Assembly: GCA_037045535.1 (NCBI GenBank)
Contig: JBAOHI010000021.1
Location: 1-64,000 of the forward strand
Direction: 5' to 3'
Length of the DNA: 64,000 nt
DNA from: Competibacter_A sp037045535
GTDB lineage: Bacteria > Pseudomonadota > Gammaproteobacteria > Competibacterales > Competibacteraceae
In this document: one piece after another, positions 28,039-39,480 of the stretch
Numbering within the stretch: position 1 is the first letter of the stretch
Layout of the letters: each line of letters begins with the position of its first letter
Notes under the pieces: generated by a model
Seen by the model: the letters and a program-made list of their open reading frames with translations, nothing else
Database searches by the model: none
Told to the model about the DNA's origin: nothing
Program-made: the position numbers and the translations under genes

Positions 28039-28978
28039 ATGGCAGAAGCGTTACACAATTCTATCACTGACGTGCATTGTCTGCGTCCCACTTTTACTCG
28101 CAATCTCATTCACACGCTGTTGGAGCGCAGACGCTCGGTCAATCTGATCGGACCACCAGGCTGCGGAAAGCGGCGACTTCTGGAAGACGTGCGCGACTGC
28201 AAACTGCCTGATACCCTGGTGCTGCTGCTCGATCTGCGTGCCCATAAGCAAAGCTACACGGGGTTTCTGGATGAATTGTGGCGGCAGTGTCCGCACTCCG
28301 GCGGCAAAGTCGTCCCAAGACCTTGGCAAGCTGGTCACCAAACTGGAGAACAGCGGCCAACGGGTGTTGCTGCTGCTCGATCACTTCGACGCCTTGCTCG
28401 ACAATCCCGACATCGATCCCAAGTTCGACGCGCGGTTTCACGACCACCTCAACAGCTCTCAAGAATCACCCACGCATGGCGTTGGCGTGCGTCACCGTCG
28501 AACCGCATGACCGTTCCGTCATTTTCGTGCGGCGGTCAGCCGTGCGGCACGTCCTGGCTGGATTTGGAACAAGCGCGTTCTGCCGCCGCTGAGCGGTCCG
28601 GAAGTGCGCGCCGAAATCCTGCGACAACAACCCAAACCGGACGCGGAGACAGCGAGCAGCCATCTTCGAAACCGTCTATAGCCACCACGGAGCGCAGCTA
28701 CGCGCTACTCAACTGAAATTCTGAACAAATGGGCCAACCGGGAAAACGCTGACTTACCCCTGCGCAAAAGACTGGAGGCATGGCGCAGACAATTTGAAGC
28801 AGCCGCGAACGGCGTTTACATCGGCGACCTGCATCGTAGACGGAGAACTTTTCGAGCGTGGTGGGCGACGGCGGGACTACCCAACCCGAAACAACTGGCG
28901 AAGGCGCTCGGCAGCCCGTTGGGCGCGCTGGGTCGCCTGATTGAACGATTGGGCAAAGGCGGGGGAGATAAACCGTGA
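28039..28978 (+). pseudogene. P-loop ATPase, first gene of a two-gene system (several frameshifts)
   Basis: ATG 28039 follows GGGAG. The first 90 residues carry 'SVNLIGPPGCGKRRLLEDV' (Walker A) and 'TLVLLLDLRAHKQ'. Coding then steps through frames at about 28305, 28450, 28525, 28578 and later, always by one extra base, giving 'SGQRVLLLLDHFDALLDN' (Walker B-like), 'LACVTVEPHDRSVIFV' and a C-terminal winged-helix-like end. TGA 28976-28978 overlaps a GTG that begins the next gene. The intact protein would be about 310 residues. Family: AAA/STAND-type ATPase by motif; no finer call. Confidence 0.65.
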
Positions 28979-31342
28979 CCGCCAACATCATCCGCCGCGC
29001 CGTCGCCTTCTCCCTCCGCGCCTGAACCTTGGCCCAGCGGGCTGACCCTGCTGCGCTGGGCCATCTTCGATCCGCCGTGGCTTGAGGCGTTCTCCGAGAA
29101 ATCTGACCCGCTGGCAAGGACTGGGCTTGTTCCTTAAAGCCTACCCCTGGGTGATTGCGCTGACGCTGCTTGCTGTACGCCACCGGGATCGCGCTCACCG
29201 TCGCGTTCGAACTGCCGCTGCGATTCCCAGATATTTATAAACTCGACATTAACAGCAGCTTTTCAGAAGCGCTCCCGAGCAGGTGGGCGCAGGCTGTCGC
29301 TTTGGTTTCCGCAACTCATAAAAGATGTCGCATATTAGGCCTCGCTGGAGGCACTCGCTTTAGGCCTCGCTGGAGGCCTCGCTTTGTGCCTCGCTGGAGG
29401 CCTCGCTGGTGGGCCTCGCTTTAGGCCTCGCTGTGAGGCCTCGCTGGGTGGCCTCGCTGGTGGGCCTCGCTGAGAGGCCTCGCTGGAGGCCTCGCTGTGT
29501 GGCCTCGCGTTTGGCCTCGCTTTTGGGCCTCGCTGTGGGCCTCGCTCTTGGGCCTCGCGGGTGGCCTCGCTTTTTTGGTTGCAAAGGGCCTCGCCTTGGG
29601 TCCCTACTTGGGCTTTGGCATGGGCCTTAGCTGTGGGCCTCGCATGGAGGCCTGCGCGGGGTCTTGCAGGGGGCCTCGGCGTAGTAATGGGATTTTATTT
29701 CGGTTTTTTCAGACTCCCATTTTACCCCTGGCATCTCCTAGGTCGGTCTTGGGGTGGCTGGATTTCGTCTGCAACCCCTACCGGCGCGACGCCGTGATCT
29801 GGTTGCCGCTATGGGGCGTGCCAGGCCGACTTGCCGCCCTCGCTCAGCAACAACCCGAAGCCGCCCGCGAGTTCGTGGAGTTTCTGCTCGCGCGTCGGCC
29901 GCTCCAGCGCGGGCTGGCCATGCGTCTGGCGCATGCCGCCACCGCTGGAACCTGGCGGCAACGGCCGCTACAAGCTGACATCTTGCTTTCCCCGCCCACC
30001 GTCGCGGAAGAACCCCGGTTCGCGCCCGCCGATGAATGGCGGCGTCAACTTGGGAACGCTGCGGTCCGAGCTGATCAGCAGTCAATTACAAAATCAAATC
30101 AGCCTCAAGCAAGCGGCGTTCGCGCGCTTCCAAACGGCGCTTGAGGAATTTTACCAGCAAACGCTGCGAGAGCCGCCGCGCTGGGGTCAGTATTACCTCG
30201 AAGCGCTGGCTATTTGGCAAGGCGAAGCGCAGCAGGAACGCGCCCGGCTCGATCTCGAAGCGGAACGACTGGAACCGATCACGCGCAACGTGTACCGCTC
30301 CGGCGAAGCGCTCCGCCCCGAAACGGATCAGAGCCCTGTTTCTGGGCCGGGACGATCTGCGCGACCGCTTGGCGCGGGAGATCCTGACCGCGCCGAATCT
30401 GCCGCTGCTGCTGATTCAGGGGCAGCGGCGAGTGGGCAAAACCAGCTTGCTGAACTTTTTGCCGTCATTGTTGGGCGCGAGTTTCAAGGTGGTCTATCAG
30501 GACTTGCAGGATGCGCGCGTCGCCTCGGTTCCGGCATGGCTGGAAGACTTGCGCCGCCGCGTCGCGGACGTGCTCGGCTGGTCCGAAGCGCCGGAGCCCA
30601 CGCCAACGGACGATTGGGTCAGCGCTTGGCGGTGGTTCGAAAACGCCTTCGCCGGGGTTCTGCAACAGCGCGATTTCAAACTCATCCTGGCCCTGGACGA
30701 ATACGAGGTTCTGCACGGCTATCTGCGTCAGGAACCCTGCCGCCGGCGCGCACCTGCTCGCCGCCATTCGCAGTTTCTCGCAGCGCCAAAATCAGGTGGT
30801 GTTGCTGTTTGTCGGCGCCGCGCTACTCTCCGAACTGGACGCCCCCGACTGGAGCCGCTATTTCGTGCAAACGCAGCGCTTTCAGGTTGACTATCTCGAC
30901 CGGAAAGCCGCCGAGCGTTTGATCACCGAGCCGGTCAAGTTGCGTTATCCGCCCGCCGTGCGGGAGCGCCTGTTCGACCTCACTCAAGGTCATCCCGCCC
31001 TGCTGCAACTGCTGTGCAAGACGCTGGTGGACATCGCCAACCGCAACCAGAAAGCCGATATGAGCATGGCCGACCTGGATTTGGCCCTTCAGGAAGCCAT
31101 TGGGCGGGAGACTTACCCCATGCTGGTGTTCTGGAAGCAGTTTTGCGCCACGCCAGCCCTGCCGGCAGACCGTGGAGCATATCCTGCGCGGCGAACCGCC
31201 TGCCGACGCCGCCAGCCGGATGCGACTGGAAGAACACGGTTTCATCGTCGAGCGGGATAGCGTTTGGCGGATGCGTGTGCCGTTGTTCGAGAGCTGGCTG
31301 CGCCAGTACAAGGATGCCTACCCGCTGAATTCGACTTACTAA
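28975..31342 (+). pseudogene. Membrane-anchored AAA-like ATPase with Gly-Leu-Ala repeats (many frameshifts)
   Basis: Joined frames give: an N-terminal part ('LTLLRWAIFDPPWLEAF'), a hydrophobic helix ('YPWVIALTLL' plus 'LYATGIALTVAF'), then a long (Gly-Leu-Ala-x)n segment from the repeat array at 29338-29577, then 'LPFYPWHLLG' and 'QPEAAREFVEFLLARRPLQ'. After a helical linker comes an ATPase domain: 'LLIQGQRRVGKTSLLNFLP' (Walker A), 'LILALDEYEVLHGYL' (Walker B), 'GHPALLQLLCKTLVDIANR' and a C-terminal winged helix ending 'SWLRQYKDAYPLNSTY'. At least six single-base shifts interrupt it. It likely works with the ATPase gene before it. Role unknown; a membrane-linked NTPase sensor is a guess. Confidence 0.65.
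29338..29577 (+). repeat. Tandem GGCCTCGCT array coding Gly-Leu-Ala repeats
   Basis: About 19 units of 'ggcctcgct' plus three or four variable bases, with degenerate copies on to about 29645. Units of 12 bases code Gly-Leu-Ala-(Gly/Leu/Cys). About eight units are 13 bases long and rotate the frame. The repeat lies in the coding region of a membrane ATPase, where a glycine-zipper-like hydrophobic segment is expected. It is not a CRISPR: the spacers are only three to four bases. Confidence 0.9.
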
Positions 31343-31343
31343 C

Positions 31344-32528
31344 TCAACTCGGTCTTCTGCTTACTTTGACCAAAACGGAGCGTTCATCCAATTCAAATTG
31401 CGCGGGCGGGTTGCCGTTGGCTTCAAGCAGGGCTTGCGCCCGTTGCACGCCATAGCCGAAGCGGTTGACAAAACCCATGATCTTCATGGCTTCCGCGATG
31501 ATGGGATTACGATAGCTATTGCGAGTGGGAAAATTTTCCCGCGTGGCTTCCCCATACAGGCCACCAGGACTCATGATTTCAACGTGATCGCCGAAGACAT
31601 AAAATCGAATCGGCGTATTGCTTTCATAATTTCGATGCATGACCGCATTCATCAACAGTTCGCGCAGCGCCCATTCTGGATAATCGGGAACTATTTTTTC
31701 TTGGAAACCTGAGATTGGTTTAAGACCCCTTTGAATCAATACCTTAGTTCTTAATTCCAGTTCACGCAGAACGGTTCGTAAGTCACCAAAAATTTCCGCC
31801 TGATCTTCTGGAATTTCAGTAATGTCGTTACCGGGAAATCTTAGGTACTGTACATAGGCGCCGGGTAGAAAATAACGGGGATTTTTCCCGAAAAGCAGGA
31901 TGCCAGCATAAGTTGGACAGCCCCGTTCAGGATTGAAAAAGTGCAAGGAACCAACTTGTTGTTCGATGGATCGTTGGTTGGCGGCAATAGTTTCAGGATC
32001 AATGGCTTCGTGGCGATAGGCTTCGAATTGCGCCAAGGATAAATCGCTTAAGGTGCTTTCCAAACATGGGCGAGCGTCGAAAGATCGGGCCAGCGCAACG
32101 CGTCGTTCGGTCAGGATGCGCTCTTCCTGTTCGTTGGCGATACCCCTGCGTGGTCCGACTCGAATCCATACCCGTCCCTTGTAGCGCACGGGCGGCAGAT
32201 CGGACGGCAAAACTTCGATCACGGCCACATCGCCGTCGTCGAAGCTGAAACGATCTACATTCATTGCTGGTTGCGGTAGCACGTTTCCATCGGAGCGGAT
32301 GGCGCCGAGATTTTTCAGCAATTCGTCCGTGACTTTCAATCCAGACCGTTGACCGTTATCCCTTACGCCAACCAGCAGATAACCGGGTTGGCGATGATTG
32401 GGCAAATCGTTGGCAAAGGCGCAGATCGCTTCGCCGAATTTGTCGGTGTCCTTGGTCGAAATGGTTCTCTCGACACGATCCAGTTCCAGATCAGAAAGCA
32501 GAACGGAAAGTTGGTCGTGCGTTAGCAT
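31344..32528 (-). CDS. AlbA_2/Schlafen-domain putative ATP-binding regulator
   Basis: About 394 residues from ATG 32528 (an ATG at 32558 would overlap the upstream gene). The N-terminal AlbA_2 domain has 'TDKFGEAICAFANDLPNH' and 'GYLLVGVRDNGQRSGL'. The C-terminal half has a GHKL-like ATP site, 'WALRELLMNAVMHRNYE' and 'VEIMSPGGLYG', then 'NRFGYGVQRAQALLE'. Proteins of this type are annotated as RecG-related transcriptional regulators and are frequent in defence islands. It is convergent with the ATPase pair, with one base between stops. Target unknown. Confidence 0.85.
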   Translation of the reverse strand: MLTHDQLSVLLSDLELDRVERTISTKDTDKFGEAICAFANDLPNHRQPGYLLVGVRDNGQRSGLKVTDELLKNLGAIRSDGNVLPQPAMNVDRFSFDDGDVAVIEVLPSDLPPVRYKGRVWIRVGPRRGIANEQEERILTERRVALARSFDARPCLESTLSDLSLAQFEAYRHEAIDPETIAANQRSIEQQVGSLHFFNPERGCPTYAGILLFGKNPRYFLPGAYVQYLRFPGNDITEIPEDQAEIFGDLRTVLRELELRTKVLIQRGLKPISGFQEKIVPDYPEWALRELLMNAVMHRNYESNTPIRFYVFGDHVEIMSPGGLYGEATRENFPTRNSYRNPIIAEAMKIMGFVNRFGYGVQRAQALLEANGNPPAQFELDERSVLVKVSRRPS

Positions 32529-32550
32529 AGCATTTGGACTCTCCGCTGGA

Positions 32551-33957
<1,407 letters not shown>

Positions 33958-34055
33958 CGGCAAAGGTCGCTTCGAGAGAAAAGGGGATGGTTGCCAGCCC
34001 CGGCCGGAGAGATAATATCCAACTTCATTCTATCACCGGCGAAGCGGGCGTACTC

Positions 34056-35295
34056 ATGAGCAAGACCTCACTTGACAAGAGCAAGATCAAGATCCTGCTG
34101 CTGGAGGGGATTCACCCCAGCGCCGTGGAATCCTTCCAGGCGGATGGTTACACCAATATCGAGTCCCATCCCAAGGCGCTATCCGAATCGAAATTGTTGG
34201 AGGCGATCGCCGACAGCTATTTCGTCGGCATCCGCTCCGCCACTCAGTTGACCGCTCGAATCTTCGAACATGCGCCTCGCCTGATTGGAGTTGGCTGCTT
34301 TTGCATCGGCACCAATCAGGTCGATCTCGACGCTGCCCAGGAACGGGGCGTGCCGGTGTTCAACGCACCGTTTTCTAATACCCGCAGCGTGGCCGAACTA
34401 GTACTGGCGGAAATTGTGCTGCTGATGCGCGGCATTCCCGAGCGTAACGCCCTGGCTCATCGCGGCGGTTGGGTGAAAACCGCCACCGGCTCCCACGAGG
34501 CGCGCGGCAAGTGCTTGGGCATCGTCGGTTACGGCCACATCGGCACACAGGTCGGGCTGCTGGCCGAGGCGCTGGGCATGCGGGTGGTGTACTACGACAT
34601 CGAAACCAAACTGATGCTGGGCAACGCCCAACCCCTGCCATCGCTCGATGCGCTGCTGGAGATGGCCGACGTGGTGACGTTACACGTCCCAGAAACTCCG
34701 CAGACTTACCGCATGATCGGAGCCGAGCAACTGGCACGGATGAAGCCGGGCGCCCGACTAATCAATGCCGCTCGCGGCACGGTCATGGATATCGACGCCT
34801 TGGTGGACGCCCTGGAATCCAAACGTCTGGCGGGAGCGGCTATCGACGTGTTCCCGAGCCGAGCCGAAGGGCAACGACGACGAGTTCATGTCGCCGCTGC
34901 GGCGCTTCGACAACGTGTTGCTCACGCCCCACGTCGGCGGTAGCACCGAGGAAGCCCAGCAGAACATCGGCCTGGAAGTCGCCAACAAGCTGCTGAAATA
35001 CAGCAACAACGGCTCGACCGTCAGCTCGGTCAACTTCCCGGAGGTTACCCTGCCCGAACACCCTGGCAAGCATCGCCTGCTGCACATCCATCGTAATCAG
35101 CCCGGCGTACTGTCCCGGATCAACGCCATTTTCTCCGAGCTGCACATCAACATTGCCGGCCAATACTTGCAGACCAATCCCCAGATCGGTTACGTGGTGA
35201 TCGACGTGGACGGTGGCGAACGCACCGAAACCCGCGAAATCAGGCGACGGCTGAACGAAGTGGCCGGCACGATTCGCACCCGGATTTTGTACTGA
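34056..35295 (+). CDS. serA: D-3-phosphoglycerate dehydrogenase SerA (one frameshift)
   Basis: About 412 residues, ATG 34056. NAD site 'GIVGYGHIGTQVGLLAEAL', substrate residues in 'CIGTNQVDLDAA' and 'FSNTRSVAELVLAE', catalytic His in 'LLTPHVGGSTEEAQ', C-terminal ACT domain ('LHIHRNQPGVLSRINAIFS') for serine feedback. At 34859 an extra C ('ccgagccgagcc') breaks the frame after 'AIDVFPS'; removing it restores 'EPKGNDDEFMSPLRRFDNV'. Since serine synthesis is rarely dispensable, an assembly or read error is likely. First step of serine biosynthesis. Confidence 0.93.
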
Positions 35296-35322
35296 AAGCG
35301 CCAGAACGCGAGGTGATTGAGC

Positions 35323-35859
35323 ATGTCGTTGCGGGATGAGTTGTTGAAAGCCGGGCTGGTGTCGGCGGATAAAATCAAGCAGCTGGAGTCGGACACGCGC
35401 AACCAGCAGCACCAGCGCAAGAAGAGCAAGACGTTGGCAGCAGAGGAAACGGCACGACAGGCGGAAGCCCGGCGACGGGCCGAAGCCGAAGCTGCCCGCA
35501 AGCGCGAGCAAGACCGACAGTTGAATCAAAAGCGCGCGGCGGAAAAACAGCGCCGAGAAGAGGCCGCCCGCGCTCGCCAATTGATCGATGGTCATCGCCT
35601 GAACGAGCCGGAAGCCGAGCAGCGCTACAATTTTCAAGACGGTCGTTTCGTCCGCTCGATTCGGGTGACTGCTGCTCAACGCAAAGCACTGGCGCTGGGT
35701 CGATTAGCCATCGTTCAGGGAGATCGCAGCGAGTTTGATTTTGCGCTGATTCCGCGCGAGATTGCGCTAAAGCTGGCCGAGTTTGTGCCTGAACGCGTAT
35801 TACTATTGTATTCCGAAAGCAGTGGCGACGAGACCGAAGACGAGTGGGGCGATTGGTGA
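35323..35859 (+). CDS. DUF2058 (YaiL-like) nucleic-acid-associated protein
   Basis: 178 residues. 'MSLRDELLKAGLVSADKIK' is the family N-terminus, followed by a long Lys/Arg/Glu/Ala-rich helix (residues 20-85) and the C-terminal domain 'RYNFQDGRFVRSIRVTAAQ'. ATG 35323 is preferred over TTG 35317. The family is conserved in gammaproteobacteria; a role with polynucleotides has been proposed but is not proven. Confidence 0.9.
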   Translation: MSLRDELLKAGLVSADKIKQLESDTRNQQHQRKKSKTLAAEETARQAEARRRAEAEAARKREQDRQLNQKRAAEKQRREEAARARQLIDGHRLNEPEAEQRYNFQDGRFVRSIRVTAAQRKALALGRLAIVQGDRSEFDFALIPREIALKLAEFVPERVLLLYSESSGDETEDEWGDW

Positions 35860-35916
35860 AGGGCTAGGTGGGTTGCGGCTGATCGGGTGTGAAAGAACAA
35901 GCGTTACTCGCGTATT

Positions 35917-35930
35917 TATATCATCATCTT
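35917..35930 (+). repeat. 14-bp motif TATATCATCATCTT, copy 1
   Basis: Perfect copy in the 108-bp gap between two convergent genes. The same 14 bases occur in the same orientation at 41733-41746 and 42681-42694. Possible protein-binding site (see the Tus-like gene). Confidence 0.6.
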
Positions 35931-35967
35931 TCATTTCCTGATCCCTTCTCTCAAAAGGAGCAAGCAA

Positions 35968-36360
35968 TCACCGAGAGTGGGAGATATCGGACGTGCTCGG
36001 GTCCAGCCGCTCTAACAAGCGTTGCCGATAATGATCTTCCAGCAACAAGTTGATTGGCTGGCGGCGGCTGGCGGCTAGCCGCAGTTGTAGCAGTTCCAAA
36101 CGGGCACGGGCGCGACTGCGCTCGCTTTCCGGTAACTGATGCAACAGATGTTCGGCTTCGCGCAGCTCCTTGCGTAATTGCAGTTCCGGCGGTAGAAAAC
36201 CAGCGTTTTTCAGAATCCGATAGGCGGCGCGCAACTCCTCGGGGATGGCCGAGTCATCGTCCAACTGGAGCGGCTTGCCTTCACCGGGCAGACCGCGCAA
36301 CTCACCTCGGTCAACAGCTTCCTGAATCCGGGCTTCGGCGATCTGGTCAAGCAAGTTCAT
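35968..36360 (-). CDS. DUF1992 (DnaJ-like, YhdN-type) protein
   Basis: 130 residues starting 'MNLLDQIAEARIQEAVDRG', then 'LRGLPGEGKPLQLDDDSAI' and 'AYRILKNAGFLPPELQLRK', the complete DUF1992 pattern. Function is unknown; related domains occur in J-domain proteins. It lies just downstream of cysA on the same strand (57 bases between) but is probably not part of sulfate uptake. Confidence 0.92.
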   Translation of the reverse strand: MNLLDQIAEARIQEAVDRGELRGLPGEGKPLQLDDDSAIPEELRAAYRILKNAGFLPPELQLRKELREAEHLLHQLPESERSRARARLELLQLRLAASRRQPINLLLEDHYRQRLLERLDPSTSDISHSR

Positions 36361-36417
36361 AACGGCAGGTTTCGGCGGGTCTTGAGGGCTCCGACTATCG
36401 GACAGTCACGGGATCGT

Positions 36418-37536
36418 TCAGATTCCGTCACCGTCGCCATGCCAGTGTGTCATCGGCGGCGTGGCTCTTGAATCCTCTTGCAAGAATACCCGCAGCTGAC
36501 GGGGCTTAACGAACACTAAATCGCCAGTTTGCAGTGGATCGGCGGCGAAGCGCTCGCGGGTCATTTCCACCTCGGCGATTTCGCCGCTCAATGTTTGGAG
36601 TAATTCCAGCCGGACCAGCGAGCCCAAGATGGAAATCCGGTTGACGGTGGCCGCTAGGGTGGTATCGCTATCCTCGGGCTCGCGCAGCAGATCGATATCG
36701 TGTGGCCGGACATAAGCCATCGCAGGGGCGTGCTGGGCGTCCCGATACTCCGGTGCTTGCAATCGCAGCCCGCCCAGCCGCACCCAGCCAGAATGCGCCC
36801 GACCGTGAAACAGATTGATGTTGCCGAGAAATTCATAGATGAACGGGGTGGCCGGCGCGTCGTAAACTTCTTCCGGCGTGCCAATTTGCTCGATGCGCCC
36901 GTGATTCATCACCACGATCCGGTCGGACACCTCCAGGGCTTCCTCTTGATCGTGGGTGACGAATACGCTGGTGATGTGTAGCTCGTCGTGCAAACGGCGC
37001 AGCCAACGGCGTAGTTCCTTGCGCACCTTGGTATCCAGCGCGCCGAACGGCTCATCAAGCAGCAGCACCCTTGGCTCCACCGCCAGGGCGCGAGCCAAGG
37101 CAATGCGCTGGCGCTGGCCGCCAGACAGTTGCGAGGGATAGCGCCCCGCCAACCATTCCAGTTGCACCAAGCCGAGCAGTTCGTTCACCTTGGCGCGGAT
37201 TTGCGCTTCAGTCGGTCGGCTGGCGCGAGGCCGCACTCGCAACCCAAATGCGATGTTCTCGAAAACCGTCATATGCTGGAACAGGGCGTAATGCTGGAAC
37301 ACGAAACCCACTTGCCGGTCACGGACGTTCCGGTTGGCGGTCTCCTCGCCGTCAAACAGGATATCCCCTTGGTCGGCCCGCTCCAGACCGGCGATGATCC
37401 GTAGTAGAGTCGTTTTGCCGCAACCGGACGGACCAAGCAGGGCGACCAATTGGCCCGGTGGAATGCTCAGGTTGATATCGGCGAGCGCGACGAAGTCGCC
37501 GAAACGTTTGTGCAGTCCTTGAATCTCGATGCTCAT
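36418..37536 (-). CDS. cysA: Sulfate/thiosulfate import ATPase CysA
   Basis: 372 residues, ATG 37536. Walker A 'GPSGCGKTTLLRI', Q-loop 'FVFQHYALFQHM', signature 'LSGGQRQRIALARAL', Walker B 'VLLLDEPFGALDTK', H-loop 'VFVTHDQEEAL', and a C-terminal TOBE-like domain. It drives sulfate uptake with CysT and CysW. The start overlaps the cysW stop (ATGA, 37533-37536). An upstream extension of the open frame is cysW in another frame. No periplasmic binding protein gene is adjacent. Confidence 0.95.
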   Translation of the reverse strand: MSIEIQGLHKRFGDFVALADINLSIPPGQLVALLGPSGCGKTTLLRIIAGLERADQGDILFDGEETANRNVRDRQVGFVFQHYALFQHMTVFENIAFGLRVRPRASRPTEAQIRAKVNELLGLVQLEWLAGRYPSQLSGGQRQRIALARALAVEPRVLLLDEPFGALDTKVRKELRRWLRRLHDELHITSVFVTHDQEEALEVSDRIVVMNHGRIEQIGTPEEVYDAPATPFIYEFLGNINLFHGRAHSGWVRLGGLRLQAPEYRDAQHAPAMAYVRPHDIDLLREPEDSDTTLAATVNRISILGSLVRLELLQTLSGEIAEVEMTRERFAADPLQTGDLVFVKPRQLRVFLQEDSRATPPMTHWHGDGDGI

Positions 37537-38405
37537 GCGCGCTCTCCGGAGGCCGGGCTCCGCCGTTTCGCAACTGTGTGGCGCTCGATCAGTGTCTTGA
37601 TCGCCAGGATGATCAGCGCGAACAGCGTTAGTAGCGAAGCACAGGCAAATGCCGCAGCGAACTGATATTCGTTGTAAAGAATTTCGATGTGCAGCGGCAA
37701 GGTGTTGGTCAGGCCGCGAATATGGCCGGACACCACCGACACCGCACCGAACTCGCCCAAGGCACGGGCCGTGCAGAGCACCACACCGTAGAGCAGACCC
37801 CATTTAATATTGGGCAGGGTGACGCGCCAGAATGTGACCCAGCCGCTGGCGCCGAGTACCAGCGCTGCCTCTTCTTCCTCGCTGCCCTGCGCTTGCATCA
37901 GGGGAATCAACTCGCGGGCGATGAACGGTACAGTGACGAAAATCGTAGCGAGGACGATGCCGGGCGTGGCGAAAATCACCTTGATCCCGTGGGCGCTCAA
38001 CCACGGTCCCAGCCAACCGTGCGCGCCAAACAGCAGCACGTAGATGAGACCGGCGATGACCGGCGACACAGCGAAGGGCAGATCAATTAGGGTGATCAGC
38101 ACGCTCTTGCCACGAAACTCGAACTTGGCGATGGCCCAGGCCGCTGCCACGCCGAACAGCATGTTCAGGGGGACAGCAAACGCGACGCTAGACAGCGTCA
38201 GGCGAATCGCGGACAGCGCGTAGGGGTCGGTGATAGCGGCTAGATAGACGCCAACACCTTTGCGCAGCGCCTCGTAAAACACTGCCGCTAGCGGCGCGAA
38301 CAAAAATAAGATCAGGAAAGCGAAGGCCGTTCCAAGTAGCAGACCGCGTACCAGCGGCGGTTCGGTGACGGTGGCCGGAGGTGTCGGGCGCGACGGATCA
38401 TTCAT
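37533..38405 (-). CDS. cysW: Sulfate ABC transporter permease CysW
   Basis: 290 residues with about six membrane helices and the BPD_transp_1 loop 'EEEAALVLGASGWVTFWRV'. Other markers are 'DLPFAVSPVIAGLIYVLLF' and 'ALGEFGAVSVVSGHIRG'. Forms the membrane channel with CysT. Overlaps cysA by four bases and follows cysT by eight. Confidence 0.95.
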   Translation of the reverse strand: MNDPSRPTPPATVTEPPLVRGLLLGTAFAFLILFLFAPLAAVFYEALRKGVGVYLAAITDPYALSAIRLTLSSVAFAVPLNMLFGVAAAWAIAKFEFRGKSVLITLIDLPFAVSPVIAGLIYVLLFGAHGWLGPWLSAHGIKVIFATPGIVLATIFVTVPFIARELIPLMQAQGSEEEEAALVLGASGWVTFWRVTLPNIKWGLLYGVVLCTARALGEFGAVSVVSGHIRGLTNTLPLHIEILYNEYQFAAAFACASLLTLFALIILAIKTLIERHTVAKRRSPASGERA

Positions 38406-38413
38406 GGCGTTTC

Positions 38414-39244
38414 TCAGGTGCGTCGCAAGCGGCTCCAGCGCTGGAGCAAGTTGATCAGAAGTAGGAGGATGAAGGAAATCACCAGCATGACCACCGAAAC
38501 CGCCGCCGCTCCCGCATAGTCATACTGTTCCAATTTGCCGACGATGAGCAGGGGGGTGATCTCCGAGACCATCGGTAAGTTGCCAGCAATGAAGATTACC
38601 GAACCGTATTCGCCGATCGCGCGGGCGAAAGCCAAGGTGAATCCGGTCAGCAGTGCCGGACGGATCGCCGGAAAAATGATCCGCTGAAAAATTTGCCAGC
38701 GATCCGCCCCCAGACTAGCGGCTGCTTCCTCGACTTCCGCTTCGAGATCCTCCAGCACGGGCTGGACAGTACGCACTACGAACGGTAGCCCGATGAAGAT
38801 CAAGGCGACCGCAATCCCTAATGGAGTGAATGCCACCTTGATGCCAAGCAGCTTAAGATATTGACCGATCCAGCCATTGCCGGAATAGAGCGTGGTCAGG
38901 GTAATGCCCGCTACAGCGGTCGGCAGGGCGAACGGCAAATCGACCAAAGCATCGACCAGTCGCTTACCGGGAAACTGGTAGCGGACCAAAACCCAAGCGA
39001 CGATGAGACCGAAAATCGCGTTGATGGCGGCAGCTAAGAAGGCGGTGCCGAAGGTCAACCGATACGAAGCCAGAACCCGAGGCGCTAGCACGATCTTCCA
39101 GAATTCTGCCCCGTTTAGTTGCAACGCCTGAAAGAAGGCCATCGCCAAAGGAATCAGCACGATCAAGCCCAGATATCCCAGTGTGAAACCAAGCGTCAGA
39201 CCAAAGCCCGGCAGAACGCTGGGTTGACGGAGTCGCCACATCAT
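38414..39244 (-). CDS. cysT: Sulfate ABC transporter permease CysT (CysU)
   Basis: 276 residues, about six membrane helices. 'DLPFALPTAVAGITLTTLY', 'EEAAASLGADRWQIFQRII' and 'ARAIGEYGSVIFIAGNLP' identify the sulfate permease. First gene of cysTWA. In many bacteria cysP or sbp precedes it; here the next gene upstream is glgX, so the binding protein must be elsewhere. CysB, its usual activator, is encoded 3.5 kb upstream. Confidence 0.95.
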   Translation of the reverse strand: MMWRLRQPSVLPGFGLTLGFTLGYLGLIVLIPLAMAFFQALQLNGAEFWKIVLAPRVLASYRLTFGTAFLAAAINAIFGLIVAWVLVRYQFPGKRLVDALVDLPFALPTAVAGITLTTLYSGNGWIGQYLKLLGIKVAFTPLGIAVALIFIGLPFVVRTVQPVLEDLEAEVEEAAASLGADRWQIFQRIIFPAIRPALLTGFTLAFARAIGEYGSVIFIAGNLPMVSEITPLLIVGKLEQYDYAGAAAVSVVMLVISFILLLLINLLQRWSRLRRT

Positions 39245-39480
39245 CCGAAAAGTTCCAAGGGATTAGCGGGCAGGGCAGGGAAAAGTCCCGACACCGTCGG
39301 GGACCGTCGGGGAGTGATATTGAGTCAAACGCACGCTGGGGGCTCCGCGAGGAGAGGCGGTTGGAATAGACCAGTCGCGACCGGCCAAAATCGGAAGGCC
39401 GCGACTATAACCCCAAAGTTAAAGAAGAAAAAAGAATATTTAATGATATTTATATAATGAATTGCAGCAGAAGGTTCCCC

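Noticed and set aside
29338..29577. Possible CRISPR array
   Set aside because: Repeat unit is nine bases with three- to four-base gaps, no spacers of 25 or more and no cas genes; it codes Gly-Leu-Ala repeats.
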